Source of the DNA: Uranotaenia lowii
Taxonomy: Eukaryota; Arthropoda; Insecta; Diptera; Culicidae
Assembly (NCBI RefSeq): GCF_029784155.1
Contig: NC_073692.1
Coordinates: 153,666,334-153,730,333, forward strand
Direction of reading: 5' to 3'
DNA: 64,000 nt
The position numbers were made by a program, and so were the translations under genes. Below the pieces are notes generated by a model, which had not been told where the DNA came from, did no database searches, and worked only from the letters and a program-made list of their open reading frames with translations. Shown piece after piece: positions 1 through 13,700 of this stretch. Numbering within the stretch: the first letter of the stretch is position 1; the number at the start of each line of letters is the position of its first letter.

Positions 1-454
1 GAATGTGTCAAGGTTAAATTTCTTTTGTATCTTGTAGCTCAAACTATTTAGCAATTATTATATTTTTTTCCCTTAAATGTAGGAGGCATCATGATTCTTT
101 TTCCGATTGTAAATATTTTTAAAATAAAAGATTTAAAATCAAGGCTAAATTGATAAACTAGCATATGTAAATATTATGAAGGTGTTTTGTATCCTTTATG
201 ATAAAAAAAAACTCGTTAAAACAGTCAGAATAGAGACTGATCAATGTCACCCCAAAGCTTCAAAATCTGTACAGAGACGAAAACGATCTTTAAATCAAAT
301 ATAAATTAGTCTAATAAATTTCTGCATCCATGTTTTACATTCATAGCAGTCCAGTACTGGTTTTAAAAATATAAAACATGCCACATTCCCCTTAACAGAA
401 AAAATAATTCAAATATATTGAAAAAAGTGATCAATATTACCCCGGATTACGGTA
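1..454. other. AT-rich intronic or flanking DNA with a MITE end
   Basis: No coding exon is recognisable here. The stretch carries two copies of a TGATCAAnnTnACCCC motif (about 238-256 and 429-443) followed by GGATTACGGTACCGTC at 445-460. The same motif set, in opposite orientation, occurs at 4,871-4,915. This looks like the right end of a MITE whose left end lies outside the window. It probably lies in an intron of the phosphatase gene, because the first visible exon at 1,707 is internal. Confidence 0.4.
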
Positions 455-1383
455 CCGTCAAACGGAGCATCATGCAACAGCAGGGTTAGATTCAACATCT
501 GTTTACCACAAAACAATTTTTATTTCTATATAATGTAGCCGAGTTATCATTTAATGATAACAAAATGACGATAATGTAGTTTCAACACAGTTTTTTAAAG
601 TTTGGAATTCTAATAAAAATTAAAAAAATCGAGCAAAAAATGTACAAATTTTTACATTTTTCGATGCCCTAAAATTTTTATACCCAGTATGACGGATTTG
701 CTTGATGATATCACCTACAAACTATATATTGCTTTTATATTGTCCTATACCAACAGTGTTGGTGTAAACATATTTTTCCGACAATCGTCAATTTTTTTAA
801 ATAAATATTTTCATAATTCAGTTAACAGTCTGGGCTTAAATGCATTAAATGCAAATCAAAGATTCACATTTTATATCTCGTTTCCATATGCTGAAATATG
901 ATTTTTTTTAACATAACGCGTTTATTAATTTCAAAATTTCATCGATTCAAACATTAATTTTTATGATTTCAGCTAGTAGTATTTTTGTAGTATTTTTTAC
1001 CCCTAAATGTATGCAACACCCTTATGCTTTTTGTTTGGAAACACAAAAAAAAATGTAAAATTTAATTCGAATAAAACCAAAAGTTACAGCAATTGGTGCT
1101 TTATGCCTAATGACATCACAAATTTGTCAAGAACTATATATTTTTAAACGTTTTCGTTTCATTATGGTTGCAATTCACCCCTTTTTTTCTAAATAAGGTG
1201 AAAGTTGTATGTTTTTGTAAATTTGAAAACAACTGTTGAAACCAATAATTTTTCTGACCACATCAATTTGATGTCCTATCAATTTTAAAACTTTTGATGT
1301 ACACGTGGTATGATTATCTGTGTACATTAAGTTTTTAGAAGCCATTTATGTTGAAAAGTGTTGCATGATGCCCCCGTCGACGG
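455..1383. mobile_element. MITE flanked by TA, CCGTC-ended
   Basis: The terminal inverted repeats are CCGTCaaACGGaGCATCATG at 455-474 and its complement at the right end, 1,355-1,383 (...GCATGATGCccCCGTcgACGG). A TA dinucleotide flanks both sides (453-454 and 1,384-1,385), as expected of Tc1/mariner-like insertions. There is no transposase; the 70-residue ORF inside (689-901) has no recognisable domain. It is non-autonomous and sits next to, or inside, another TE end. Confidence 0.6.
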
Positions 1384-1706
1384 TACTCCTGTTTTGTTAA
1401 ACACTGCTGTCAATTCAGTGAAATTATTAAATCAAGACAAAGCAAATTTGCTACCTTTAAAAAAAATCACTCGGGAACCATCCCTTTTGCTTCACCTGAA
1501 GATGCGAACAGTATTCCTAATATGAAACAACCCATTTAATATTACGAAACAGGCTTCATCCCCTCCCCAGAGAGTATTTTATTCTTCTTCTCCTTTAAGG
1601 AACGATTTCTTGTTCTACCGCAACATATCCCGCACTCGCGAAACCAAATTTTAATTGAATTTGCTACGTGCCAGCGTTGTTAACCGTTTACTTTTCTTTA
1701 TTTCAG

Positions 1707-4700
1707 CTGACAACTTCCGTCCTTACCTTACCTCGTTTCAGGGAAATTCCTTTACCGACTACATCAATGCTGTGTTTGTGGATGTAAGTTCCTCTCAGGG
1801 TTTCGATGTTTAATTTTTTTTTCAAGCATTTCGACGTTAATATGTTTTGTATATTTGCAGGGCTACACCAAGCCTAGAGAGTACATCGTAACCGAGTGGC
1901 CCTTACAGAAAACCTGCGGCGAATTTTGGTCCCTGGTGTACGACCACGAATGCTCAGCGATAGTAGTCCTCTGTCAGCCACCTCATAACTCGGTGCGAAG
2001 AGATTTAATTTTCCTATTTTAAAAATTGAATAATTACCTTACCTTTTAATATATGTCAACAGCAACAATATCCTGCCTTCTGGCCCGAGAGCCGCCACCC
2101 GAAGAAGTACGGCCCGGTGTTCACGATCGATCACATCTCGCACAACCACTATGCCAACATCAAATCCTGGATCTTCCGCATCAACAAGAAGGTGATCTCG
2201 CTGACGGAGCTGATGGCCGGAGTCAAGGCCCCGCCGAGGACCGTGCAGCTGTTCCAGCTCATTTGCTGGCCCATGGGTCATAAGGTTAGTGTCCTAGTTA
2301 GCTTGAATGAAAGTTGAGAAATGTAATCAATTCTGTATCATTTTCTGCTTCAGGTGCCAACGTCTACGAATTCGTTAGTGGAGCTCATGAACATGGTGGA
2401 GCGATGGAGGCAGAAAACCGACTACGGACCAGTTTGTGTCGTGTCACCGTAAGTTTTTAGAAAATATTCATATTTTTCGTATCGACTGGTGTGAAATGAT
2501 CCAAGAACTTGCCAACGGGTGGGAGGGTGTTTGGTGTAAATACCTCATCCCCTGAAGTTTTGCCATACAAATTTTAGGTTTTTTAAAAAGACAGTTTAAT
2601 TTTATTTAAAACTAGCTGATCCCATACGAACTCCGTTTTGCTTTCAACTTGGAATATGTCATGAACAGATTTTATGAAATTCAATAGCTAAGCATTTTCC
2701 ATATGCACTTCTGAATTATTTGTTGAGCAATAATTGCAAAATTGATAGACGATCACTTTTTCTGTCGTCTGCTACTAAATTTAAAATCAGGAATTAATTG
2801 ACCGTGCCAAAAAACCACCGTGTATAAATTTTGACTCGATCGTTGCATAACAACGCAATTATTGCCAAACATTTTACCCCTTTCTGTGGCCTCCTAAACA
2901 ATCTTTGATATCTAAAATCGATTGCCCTTCCCTCAAAACTCCCGTGTGCAAATTTTCCAAGCAATCCATTGCATAGTAACTTCAATATTCCCAAAAACAA
3001 TGGAATATTAATTAATATGGACGACCCCTTTCGTCGACCCCTGGCAAAATATTTGACATCTGAAATTTATTGCCCGTTCCTGAAAACTACCGTGTGCAAA
3101 TTTTCATCTAAATCCGATGTTTAATAACAACGATATTGCAAAAATATTGAAAGGTTAATATGGACGACCCCTTTTGCCGGCCCCTTACACTAATACCTGA
3201 AATCGATTGTCCGTCCCTCAAAACACTCGTGCACCAGTTTTCAGCAGAATTCGTTGTATAACGACGACAATATCGCATTAACAGTGAATAGTTAATATGG
3301 ACGACCCCTTTGGCTGACCCCTTCCACAAAATTAGACACCCGAACTCGATTGGCCATCTCTCAAAACCCTCATGTGCAAATTTTCATCACAATCCGACGA
3401 AAAATAACGTCAATATCGCGAAAACAATATTTGTATTGTATGGGCGACCCCCTTCAGAAGGGGTCATCCGAAAATCCGAAAACATTTTTCATCATTCCTG
3501 GTCCTAATGAGCATCCCTGCCAAATTTCAGACCTCTAGCTCTTAAGACGGCTATGTCTATAGAGGACAAACAAACAAACAAACATACAGAAATTGCTTTT
3601 TATATATAGGAGAGAGTGGGGATACTTGATCCCCTTTTCTTATTTTCACCATATCTTTTTGGAAAAATTTAGCAACTCGCCGTCTTTGACATTTTCTGAC
3701 AGCTTGTAACTTCAAGTTTCTATGCTCCAAAAATTAGAACGAAACTTGAACCCGTTGATGAACTAGAAGCATATTCGTGGGAGTAAAAAAATTGTGATTA
3801 TTCTTAAGTTAGGGGAGACTTGATCCCCTATTGAAGGAGACTTGATCTTTTATTCAGGAAGCCCTAATCCTTGTACAAAAATCAAACAAAACCCCAAGAT
3901 AGAATGTTAGTTGACTTTTTTTTGGTCATGTTTGTTCTCAGTTCACAATTTATAGCAGACATATGAAGAAAATTCTGTAACTTTGTCTCAACGCTAATAA
4001 CATTGCATACTTAAAGGCGCTATTTTTTATAATTAAGAGAAAATTAATTATTTTTGCTCTTTTCTTCAGACAATTGTTTGATAAATATTAGTTTTTGGAA
4101 AAATATTAGTAATTTCGTAATCAGCAATCATAACGATAAATTCAGAAGAAGAATATGCCGTTTGGAAGGGGGATCAATTGTACCCAACTCTAGGGGATCA
4201 ATTATACCCATAATCAACATTTAAGAAAACTTTTTCTGAAAAAAGTTGAGAGTTTTCCATTACTTTGAAAATATGGCATTATGAAGTTCATTTTACGCTC
4301 GAACGATTGATACATTTGAGCAAATATTTTTTTCATAATTTTCCCATGTAAGGAACATTTTAAAGTGATGAAAAAAGATCTTCAAGTTACATTTTGTGAA
4401 ATTTTTCAAACAAAGTTCAATAACTCAAACAATTATTTTGTTAAAAAATTTTAAACTACAAGCATTGTTATTTTGCTCATTTTGGCACATTTTTCTAGAA
4501 CATTTGATCTTTGTAAGACATTCCAGTTTCGAGATATAGCTAAGGAATCAAGTATCCCCAGGGATCAAGTATCCTCATTCTCCCCTATAGATAATTTTAA
4601 CAAACTTAATTGGGGGTTGTACACCGGGTCAGCTACTAATTACTATTCACAAAAGTTTATTGGCGATTTGAGCAAAGTTGTTTAGCATGCACGCCCATTA

Positions 4701-7700
4701 CTTTCAACTTTAGATTCAGAAAAAGAGTTTTGATCGCTTTTTATAACTTTTATTTTGAAAACCAATTGAAGAAAGAGATAAGAATGTTTATAACCTTTTG
4801 TTTCAATCATTATTTTATCATAGAGGATCATTTTTCAAACTATTTTTCAAGAAATTGGTCAAATTAAGGATACCGTAAATTAGGGGAAATTTGATCACCG
4901 GGGTAACTTTGATCAAGATGAAATTTTTCAGATAATCATAATTAACTAAGTCTGAAGTTAAAATATCTAAAAAAAAATTTCAACGTTTGAAAGCCTATAA
5001 ATTGAGTTTCAAATAGGCTTAATTTGGTTTGAAGTTGTGAATTCTTTTTAAATTACTTAAAATGTTGTTTAAAAGTTTTAAAATATCTGTTTTTTCGGAC
5101 TCACAAACAAACACCTCTCCTGACGAAATGGTAGCATTTTGAAGCAAATGGGTTGTTTTATATGAAAGTTTAACTCTTATCCTTTGTTCGGGTATAGTTC
5201 TAGAGTTAATTTTATGATCATTGTATGAACATTTTTGAATATAAAAAAACAGACATTTTCTATAAGAAAGGCTGTATAGAACAATTGGCTAAAAACCCTA
5301 TAAAATAGTTAAGTTTCAATAAAAAAAAAAGAACATAGGAACAGTGGGAGGACCTAGGCAATTGCATGATAGTAAAATTTCATTTGTTTTTGAGGCCAAA
5401 AATATTCAAAAATGTTTATAATTTTTGCCCCTAAATATATGCAGCAACATTGTCCATCTTTGAGTGTGTTTGTTTTTGAAAGAATTTTTTTTTTAATCAA
5501 TTGAGTTCAAATTACTGTTATTAATGTTTAAGCCTTAAAATTTTTAAAATGATATCTTAAATATGTATCATGAATAATAATAATAATAATATTTATTAGA
5601 GACCTTTTAACCTTGAGAGGTCTGTATGTATAATGAAGCATTCAGTAAAATACTAGAAAACTTACTTCAAATAGATTTTTTAATTTCATCAAAAATCTGG
5701 GAGATTTTTATTATTCGAATTGAACGAAAAAATGTTTTTTTTAGAATTTCTTTGGAATAAACTTATTCTATGCTTAATCAAGAAAGATAATCGACTTAAC
5801 TCTCGGGCAAATTTAATGATTTTTTCCTTGAATGGTAATTTTAAATCAAATTTTCAAAAGTTAAGGAGATTTTGATTTTTTGGTGCAAATTTGATTCTTG
5901 CAACGTGATCCATATTTATGATTTTAGTTCGAAAATTGGCTCTTGAAAAAAATGCAATATTAAAAAGTTACCCAATCCACCAAGAAAATATGGCATTCCC
6001 AGCACATTTTTTTTACGTGAATGTTCATTCATCTGCGAATACTGCTAATTAAAATCGATTTCATGAATAGTATTTGGTGGTTCGGACAAAATTCGGACAT
6101 TTTTAACTGAAATCCGGGCAAACGGGCCGGGTCGAACTTTTGTAAAATGATATGTTAAATATCCTGGCAAACCCGTATAAAACCGGGCAATCTGGCAACC
6201 ATAGTGTAAAAAAATTGACTGTGATTCAAAATTTTAAATTCGAATTTGGTTTACCCGACAATCAAAATTATAAGTCTACGATCACCAGCTTTTTGAATTC
6301 CTTAACGAAATAGTCATCTTGTAATTTTTAAAAAGCCAAACTCATTTCTGAGCTGCATCAGAATCTGAATTTTGAATAGTAATTCCGAATCTGAATATAG
6401 AAGCTGAATTCAAAATTGAATTTTGACTCTAAATATTCTCGAATTTCAATTCGATCTCTGAGATGTACAAAAAATCGATTTATGTACCAAAATTGCAGGT
6501 TAGATTTTTTTTTAAATGAGCTAAGACATGAAATTTGTTACAGAGCCCTCAATCATAAATCTATAATTAAAATTTTTATGTTTTTGGTTTGAATCTGAAT
6601 TCTTTGTTTAAATTTATTTTTAAATTTTTAACCTGACTTTAAATACAAAAAAAAAATTATTTCGAATGATCAATCTGATTCTGAATTTTATTCATCTGAA
6701 TCGCCTGTTAGAAGGACTGTTAAGTAGATATTTTTCAAAAGAATTAAAGGGTGATACGGTCAAAATTTGTTCAATATCAACTTGACGTATTTCTTTCAAT
6801 TTTGCATTTAAAAAATCTGAACACCCCTCATTTTGAAGTTGTGTGTGTGTGTGTAGAATGTTGCTCCTATTTTGATTTTGGAATTCACTTTTCAGTTATT
6901 TTGACTTGTCTAAGGAAGAAGAGCAGCGTATCAAAATTTTGCTCGCGCTTCGCGAAAATCCGAGCTACTCGCACGCAAACCTGGCAAAATCGCTAAAAGT
7001 TGCCAAATAAACCGTTACAAATGTAATTAAAGTGTTTGGGGAACGTTTTTCGACAGCCAGGAAGTCTGGATCGGGTGGGAATCGAAAACCGGAAGCCGCT
7101 GAGACGACAAAGAGAGTTACCGGTAGTTTCAAGCGAAATCCTAACCTCTCTCTGCGAGATACCGCAAATAGTGATTCCAAATCGCGATGATAAACAAAAT
7201 ACGACGGCCAAAGCGCGATCCCGGAGGCTGTACACGACGATGCTGACGAAGTTTGACTGCGTGGTAACGGACGACGAAACCTACGTCAAAGCCGACTACA
7301 AGCAGCTTCCGGGACAGGAGTGTTATACGGCAAAAGGAAGGGGAAAGGTAGCAGATATTTTCAAGCACATGAAACTGTCAAAGTTCGCGAAGATATATCT
7401 GGTTTTGCAATCTATTTGTACCTGTGGCTTGAAAAGCAGCATTTTCATAGCTTCCGGGACTTTCAACCAAGAAATTTACGTGAAAGAGTGTTTGAATAAA
7501 CGTCTGCTGCCTTTCCTGAAGAAACACGGTTGTTCCGTACTGTTTTGGCCGGATTTGGCATCTTGCCATTACGGTAAAAAGACCATGGAGTGGTACGCCG
7601 CCAACAACGTGCAAGTGGTTCCCAAGGACAAGAACCCTCCCAACACGCCAGAGCTCCGCCTAATTGAGAAATATTGGGCTATTGTCAGTTCAAGGCAAAC

Positions 7701-10700
7701 TGGCTTTCTGCGGCGAAGAAGGTGAATAAGGTGGCTGTACAAAATCTGATGACATGGGTTAAGCGTAAGGCCCGGCAATTCGGATTTGGAAAAGCGGAAG
7801 CCTAACTGAATATTTTTCCTGAATTTTATACTAATTAAACTTGAAAACGATTTCACCGATTTACACGCGTTTTCCCTTGACCAAATTTTGACCGTATCAC
7901 CCTTTAAGTTTAAGAATTTTGTATTTTAATGGTGAACAAAGAGTCAAGATGGTTTTTAATTTTCTTTTTTTTTTCTATACTCTGAAAACTACTATCTAAA
8001 TATTGCAAATGCATTTGGGATTCGAAAATTATCAATAAAAATTTTAACGAAATGCCAAACAATATTTGAACTAGGATTGCAGAAAAGTATTCAATTTTTT
8101 TTCTTATGATGATTCGGACAGAAAATCAAGAATCTTAAACTGGATACAGAATTAGAAAATGAGAATAGAAATATTATTTTGATTCTAAAAGTATGGCACT
8201 AAAACCTCCGAAGCAAATATGAATATCTTATTTAATATTTAATATTCCGAACAGAATTTCTACCAATTAGTGAAAAAAATTTGAAACTGTTGCAGAATTC
8301 TCTAACTTCTCTTATTTCCTCACTTGGTTAATGATTCTTTCCCCTCTAAAGTGGCCATTTCAGCTTTTAAGGCTTTTAGTGGGGTAAGAATGACACGGCG
8401 GGGAAAAAATTAAGCTTCTTGACTCATATTGAAAATTCTGAACTGGAATTTAGGTTCAGAAATATTATTGAAATTCGAAAACAGTTTCAAAATGCAAATT
8501 TGAATTCAGGTTCAAAATTCAGATTTAGAATTGATATTCAAAGTTCAGATTCAGATTCAGTTCGTAAATGAGTTTTACAATGATCCTTAATTAAATTTTG
8601 AAATTTAAAATTTTCACCCAAAGTTTGTATACACAATTCAGCTGAGAAACACAAAAATGTCAAGAAGTGTGTATTTGATTTTATTTTGCAAGTTCTGTCT
8701 GATTAAACTACCTGATTTTTTTATTTTGAATCAACCACAGGGTTTAATTTATGGAATTGAATTTTAAAATATATCCTAAAATCTTCGTGTAAAAAATCTG
8801 TTGGAAATTTCATGTTTTCTTGGTGAGTTGTTGATTTTTAATTATAAATTTTGAAGTTTTTTAAAGTCAAATTTCAAACCAAAATCTTAAATTTGAATCG
8901 AGTTTGTCAAAATCTAGTTTAAACGGCAAAAGTTTCGGTTTTAATTTCTAATTTTGATAATTAATTTATTTTCATCGATGGTTCATCCTTCTATTGTATC
9001 GCATTCGCATTCGCATAAACAGTCGCCTAAAACTTCGGTTGGCGTTACTCGTCAACTCTCCGTTTTTTGAAATAACAGTCTTTGTGAATTGCACCACCTT
9101 CTTTTCTAGAAGATGTTACACTTCCTGACTTGTAATTTCAAAAGAAGCAAAGTCTTCCAATTCGTTGCCTAAGACTATAGAATCTCTTAAATTGAAAAAC
9201 TTGCTCCCACAGAATGTTGAAGGTGCCCTGGCCGAACCCTGCGGACTCTGTAGGGAGAGGGAAGGGTAATCACGTTTACTTGAACGGTAGATGCAGAGAT
9301 CTCTACGATCCACCCATAAACGTGGGGAGGATTAAGAATGGTAAAGATGGGGAATGCAAACCCTGGGAGATGCTAGGCCAGCATTACGGGGGATGAATTT
9401 GTCCTACACCTCCTATGCTCCTTAAGTTTCCTTCTGAAACTCCTAGCTTCAATGAGGCTTTTTTACAAAAATTGTTATGTTAATGTGTTAAAATTGTTTT
9501 GTGAAATTTATTAAGAAACATTTAAATATAAATTTAATGTAATAGAAGTTTAAAAAAAAAACATAAAATAAAAACGATCTTCAAAAACATTTATAAAGCT
9601 CCGAAAAAACGAAAATGTATGTATGAATTAGGGGGAAGTCGTCTATGGCCGGACATCGCCTATGGCCGGACAACATAGATTTTTTGAAAACACAATATCC
9701 TAATAATGTTTTAACGTCATGAAAATAAAGTAAATTGTAGCCTGATATGGTGTTAGAAATATGGTAATCCAATCTGAAAAGGTAAACCAATGATAGGCAT
9801 CTCAAGCTTTTGCCTAGTAGTACGGAGAGGATCGCCTGAACTTTGCATTTGTGTTGTGGTAAGTTTTTTCGGCTTGTAAAATTTGAACTGCACATGAACG
9901 ACGTCGATGATTGGTTATCTTTCGACTACAGTAGATATAAGATAATAAAACGGAAGTTCAAATGAAATATTAGGAAAATTTAAAAAAAATGCGATTTGTC
10001 TATGACCGGACACAAAGTTGTTGTCTATGACTGGACAAGAAAATATTCAAAATTATTGATGATTTCAACTTGAAACTTTCATTTTTCCATCTCTATAGCA
10101 CCCTCGAATGGTTAGCAAAAGATAAGGATTCAATAACGAAACTTTTTTGGTCCTCTGAGAAACTTAAGATTTTGCTGTCCGGTCATAGACAATTTTTCTC
10201 TAGTTTTTTAAAAACAAATGTTTCATTCTGGTTTGTCAAAAAAACTTATTTGACTGGCTTCATAGAACGTTCAGTATTGGAAAACACATACTCACAAGAC
10301 CTGTGCAAGTGATTTCAGTCATTTTGCTACGTTTTTGTGCCATTGGTGACAACTTTGGTGAAGTAATTCGTAGTGTCCGGCCATAGACAACACTTTTGGA
10401 AAGGAGTGAAAACTAACATGAAATGATTTCTCTTACCACATGAATATGTTGTAAATTAATTTTTTTTCTAATATAGTTAAGTGATCATAATATTGATACT
10501 CTTCAAATCAGTAGAGGAACCAATATTTACAAAAATTTATTTTTGAAGTTATTGCTTAAAAACCTTAAGTGTCCGGTAGTAGACGACTTCCCCATAAAGT
10601 TTATTACAAAATTCTTTTTATTTTCCCTTATGTTCATACTTATAAATTTTCAAATGAACCATCATACATTTATATTTAATTTTTGCAAATTTATTCGAAA

Positions 10701-13700
10701 AAAAAACATTAACGTAAATGTTCTTTTACATATTCCTATAAGGAGTTTTGGAGTGAATATTGATTTTCAATAGTACTAACTAACTATTTGAAAATGTATT
10801 TTATGATATAATAACTAGCCTCAATAAACAATTTTCATGCATCATAAAATACAAAATTATAGTTCCATATTTTCAAAAAAATGTCCAGAAAAAAAATAAA
10901 TTCCTTCAATCATTTAGTTTCAAAAAGTCTTTATAAAGTTTTGCTTTAGAAAGCCTGAACGTTATCGTAACAGTTCGATCACCTTAGAGACGTTGTGATC
11001 GAAACCGAATCAAAAAGAAATTTCAAATTAATGGCAAGCTGATGTTAATACCTAATTAAATATAATTCGATAAATTATTTAACTTATGTCTGTTCTTGAA
11101 AACTATTATTCTAATAAAAAAATTCTTTAAGTTTTTCTGAATGTTCTCACAATCTTCTCGAGAACGAAACATAAAATAAAAGAAAAATCTATATCACTCC
11201 AGCAAAAACTCAATCAATGAAGTGCAGCAATTTACTTCTTTAACTTCAACACACATTTAGAATTTATTATAAAATATCAAACATTTATTTGTGATTATTT
11301 AATCACTTTCGTGAATAGTTTTAAATATGGAATTTCAAGCATTAGTGTCAAAAATTATTTGCACAATTGAAAAACTTATTCAAAATACCTTGAAGGCATT
11401 TGTTGAAACTTTCAAAAATAAAAAAAGATAAAAATATTAAAGACATTGAATACTTAGCTTTGCAATCAGGAATTTTTGGTCCTCATACATCCTTGGTCTT
11501 TATATGTTTCAGGACTTTTCTTGTGATTTGCTGAATGTCCTGTAGATGATCCACGTCAAATGAATCATATCATCCTTTATTGCTCTTGAAAATTGCAGGC
11601 TTCGTTGTACTGTCAGCTTATTCTGTCTACTCTAAAACTTAACTCTATTAGACACGGAAAATATTTAGTCAGATGAATAGGTTATTTCGTAATATTTGTA
11701 AAAGAAAAACTAGAACAAACGTAAATAACATTGTTAAATTGTTCTAAGAAAAAAATTGAACTACTTATCTCTTTGTGCAGAGTTGTTCCGGAAGGCGAAG
11801 TCCTAGGAATCAAGCACTTCAACAGCTTACACTGGTAATTTCACTTTGTTGGAATATAAAATTCAGAAAAAGTTAATCGTGATCCTAAATTCACATTTTA
11901 ATTTTTTTCGGATTAATTTCACGTAACCGAAAGAAAATTGACACGAGCAAAAAAAACACGACCGCACTCCACCAAGGTTTGCTTAGATCTCGGTTCATCC
12001 TTCTATTGTATCATGCATAAATTTGAAAAATTTGGAATCAGTTTTGAGTGATTTCAATTTGTGCGACCAGCACCGATTGGCGATTTGCAGCTCGAAACGA
12101 CGTTCAGAGGGCGCTACGATCAAAATGATGATGTTAGGGATTCAAGTGTCAAAACACGTAGTGTTTTTAGTAAACAATGAAGAAAATTTGCAAATATCGG
12201 TGTTAAATGTGATATTATCAAGTAAGAAAACAGTGGATCTGGAAAGAAAACGCGTATTACATAACTATTTATATTTTTTGAAACCACTTATCTATTCTTT
12301 TTCCGATAATTTTAGTTTCCCGGAAAATGTCGTTCAACAACAGCTTTGCCGTCTACAATGCGTGGCCTCAAACGAACAGAACCCTGCCAGATAATACCAA
12401 AACGAAATCCACTTGCCATTTCACTGGAATCCCGGCGTTGAGCCAGCTACTTCGGAACATTTTGTGAAGTGGAACTCGGAAGCAATCCAATTTCGGCAGC
12501 AATTTAAACGGCAACTTTAAAGAACAACTGGTCTTCAAAATCCAGTAGTTGACTCGTATCCACCTTACCGCTCACGGAACACGGACGTTGCACGTTAGTT
12601 TACGTGTTCGAAAGTTTATCGATTAGAAAAGAGAAGTTAGTAAATGTAACTGTTTTATTCAATATTGTTGGAGTTCTCGAATCAATAAAGTATCCTAAAA
12701 ACAAGTTTTGAGATATTCAGCCGACATCGAAATAGAATTTTTATATAGAAAACAATTCATCAATAACATACATTCGGGTATAATTTCAGTTTTCAAATAC
12801 GTTAGATTGATTTTTCAAAACATCCCATTTCTTTCAAATTTAACTTTCATTCTGCATGGTTCCGATTTTCAACCGTTAAAAATAAATGTCGGTTAAGTCA
12901 AGCAATACTGTCCTTCCATTTTACTGTCTCGACTTTGCAAGTATGTACATGCCATCTTATGAGCAAAAAAGTTACACCGTTCATTATGCCAATCTTGCTT
13001 AAAATAGTTACTAATTTTTCCAAACAAGATTTATCGATAAAAAATAGGAACATTTTCGCTTAGTAAAAATCAATGGAACTAGTTAATGAAAGATTTTCTT
13101 ACATCATTCAACCTTTGGTATTGTGCGGGATGAAGTAGTTTAAGCAAAAAGAATAATTTTGAAAACAACTTGCATTTACTGCCATGTTGAAAAACTGCTA
13201 TCATCATCATTTTGTTAGTTCCATTAGTGACAACCAGTTGGCGTTGCATAGGAAATAGCTTTGCTGCAAATCGCCAATTAAAGTATTTTTCTTTTCACAA
13301 AAAGATGTGGGAAATAGTATGTAAAGCAGTTTATTCTTCTTTCAAATTTCTTTACAGTAAAGTTTTAAGGAGCTCATTTTTTCTGATAGGCATATGAATA
13401 TTTCTGATGTTTAGTTTTTACATAGGCGAAATTTTAGAAAAATTATTTTGTATTCTTGGTTTAGTTGAATGAATAAGTTAATTTCAAAACATATTTCAAC
13501 AATAACATCAGAATTATTTAAAATTTCAGGGCTAAAATATGACAAATATCATAAAAAGCCCAGCGCTCAGTTGTGATTGATTGATATGGATTAATTTTTG
13601 TCATTCCTGGTTCAAAATTCTTGCGGAAATGTGGGTCAATGTAAACTTTCCACTTAACTTGTTTTTGTTATTTTGGTTCGATTATCTTATTTAATCGTTT

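Larger units (their letters stand above)
2612..4591 (-). mobile_element. Helitron, non-autonomous, interrupted by a MITE
   Basis: Read on the minus strand it starts TCTATATATAAAAAGC, preceded by A, and ends ...GGGATCAGCTAG followed by T: the TC...CTAG ends and A^T insertion site of Helitrons. The terminal bases 4,586-4,591 are separated from the body (2,612-3,608) by a TA-flanked MITE, so the Helitron proper is about 1 kb. The 5' end carries a GTTTGTTTGTTT run typical of insect Helitron ends. The body holds about four tandem units of roughly 140 bp (2,870-3,440), each with an ATATGGACGACCCCTTT-like box. It encodes no Rep/helicase. Confidence 0.65.

Noticed and set aside
12023..12394. 123-codon ORF in the intron
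   Set aside because: No recognisable domain, AT-rich, and overlaps an old inverted repeat; not enough to call a gene.
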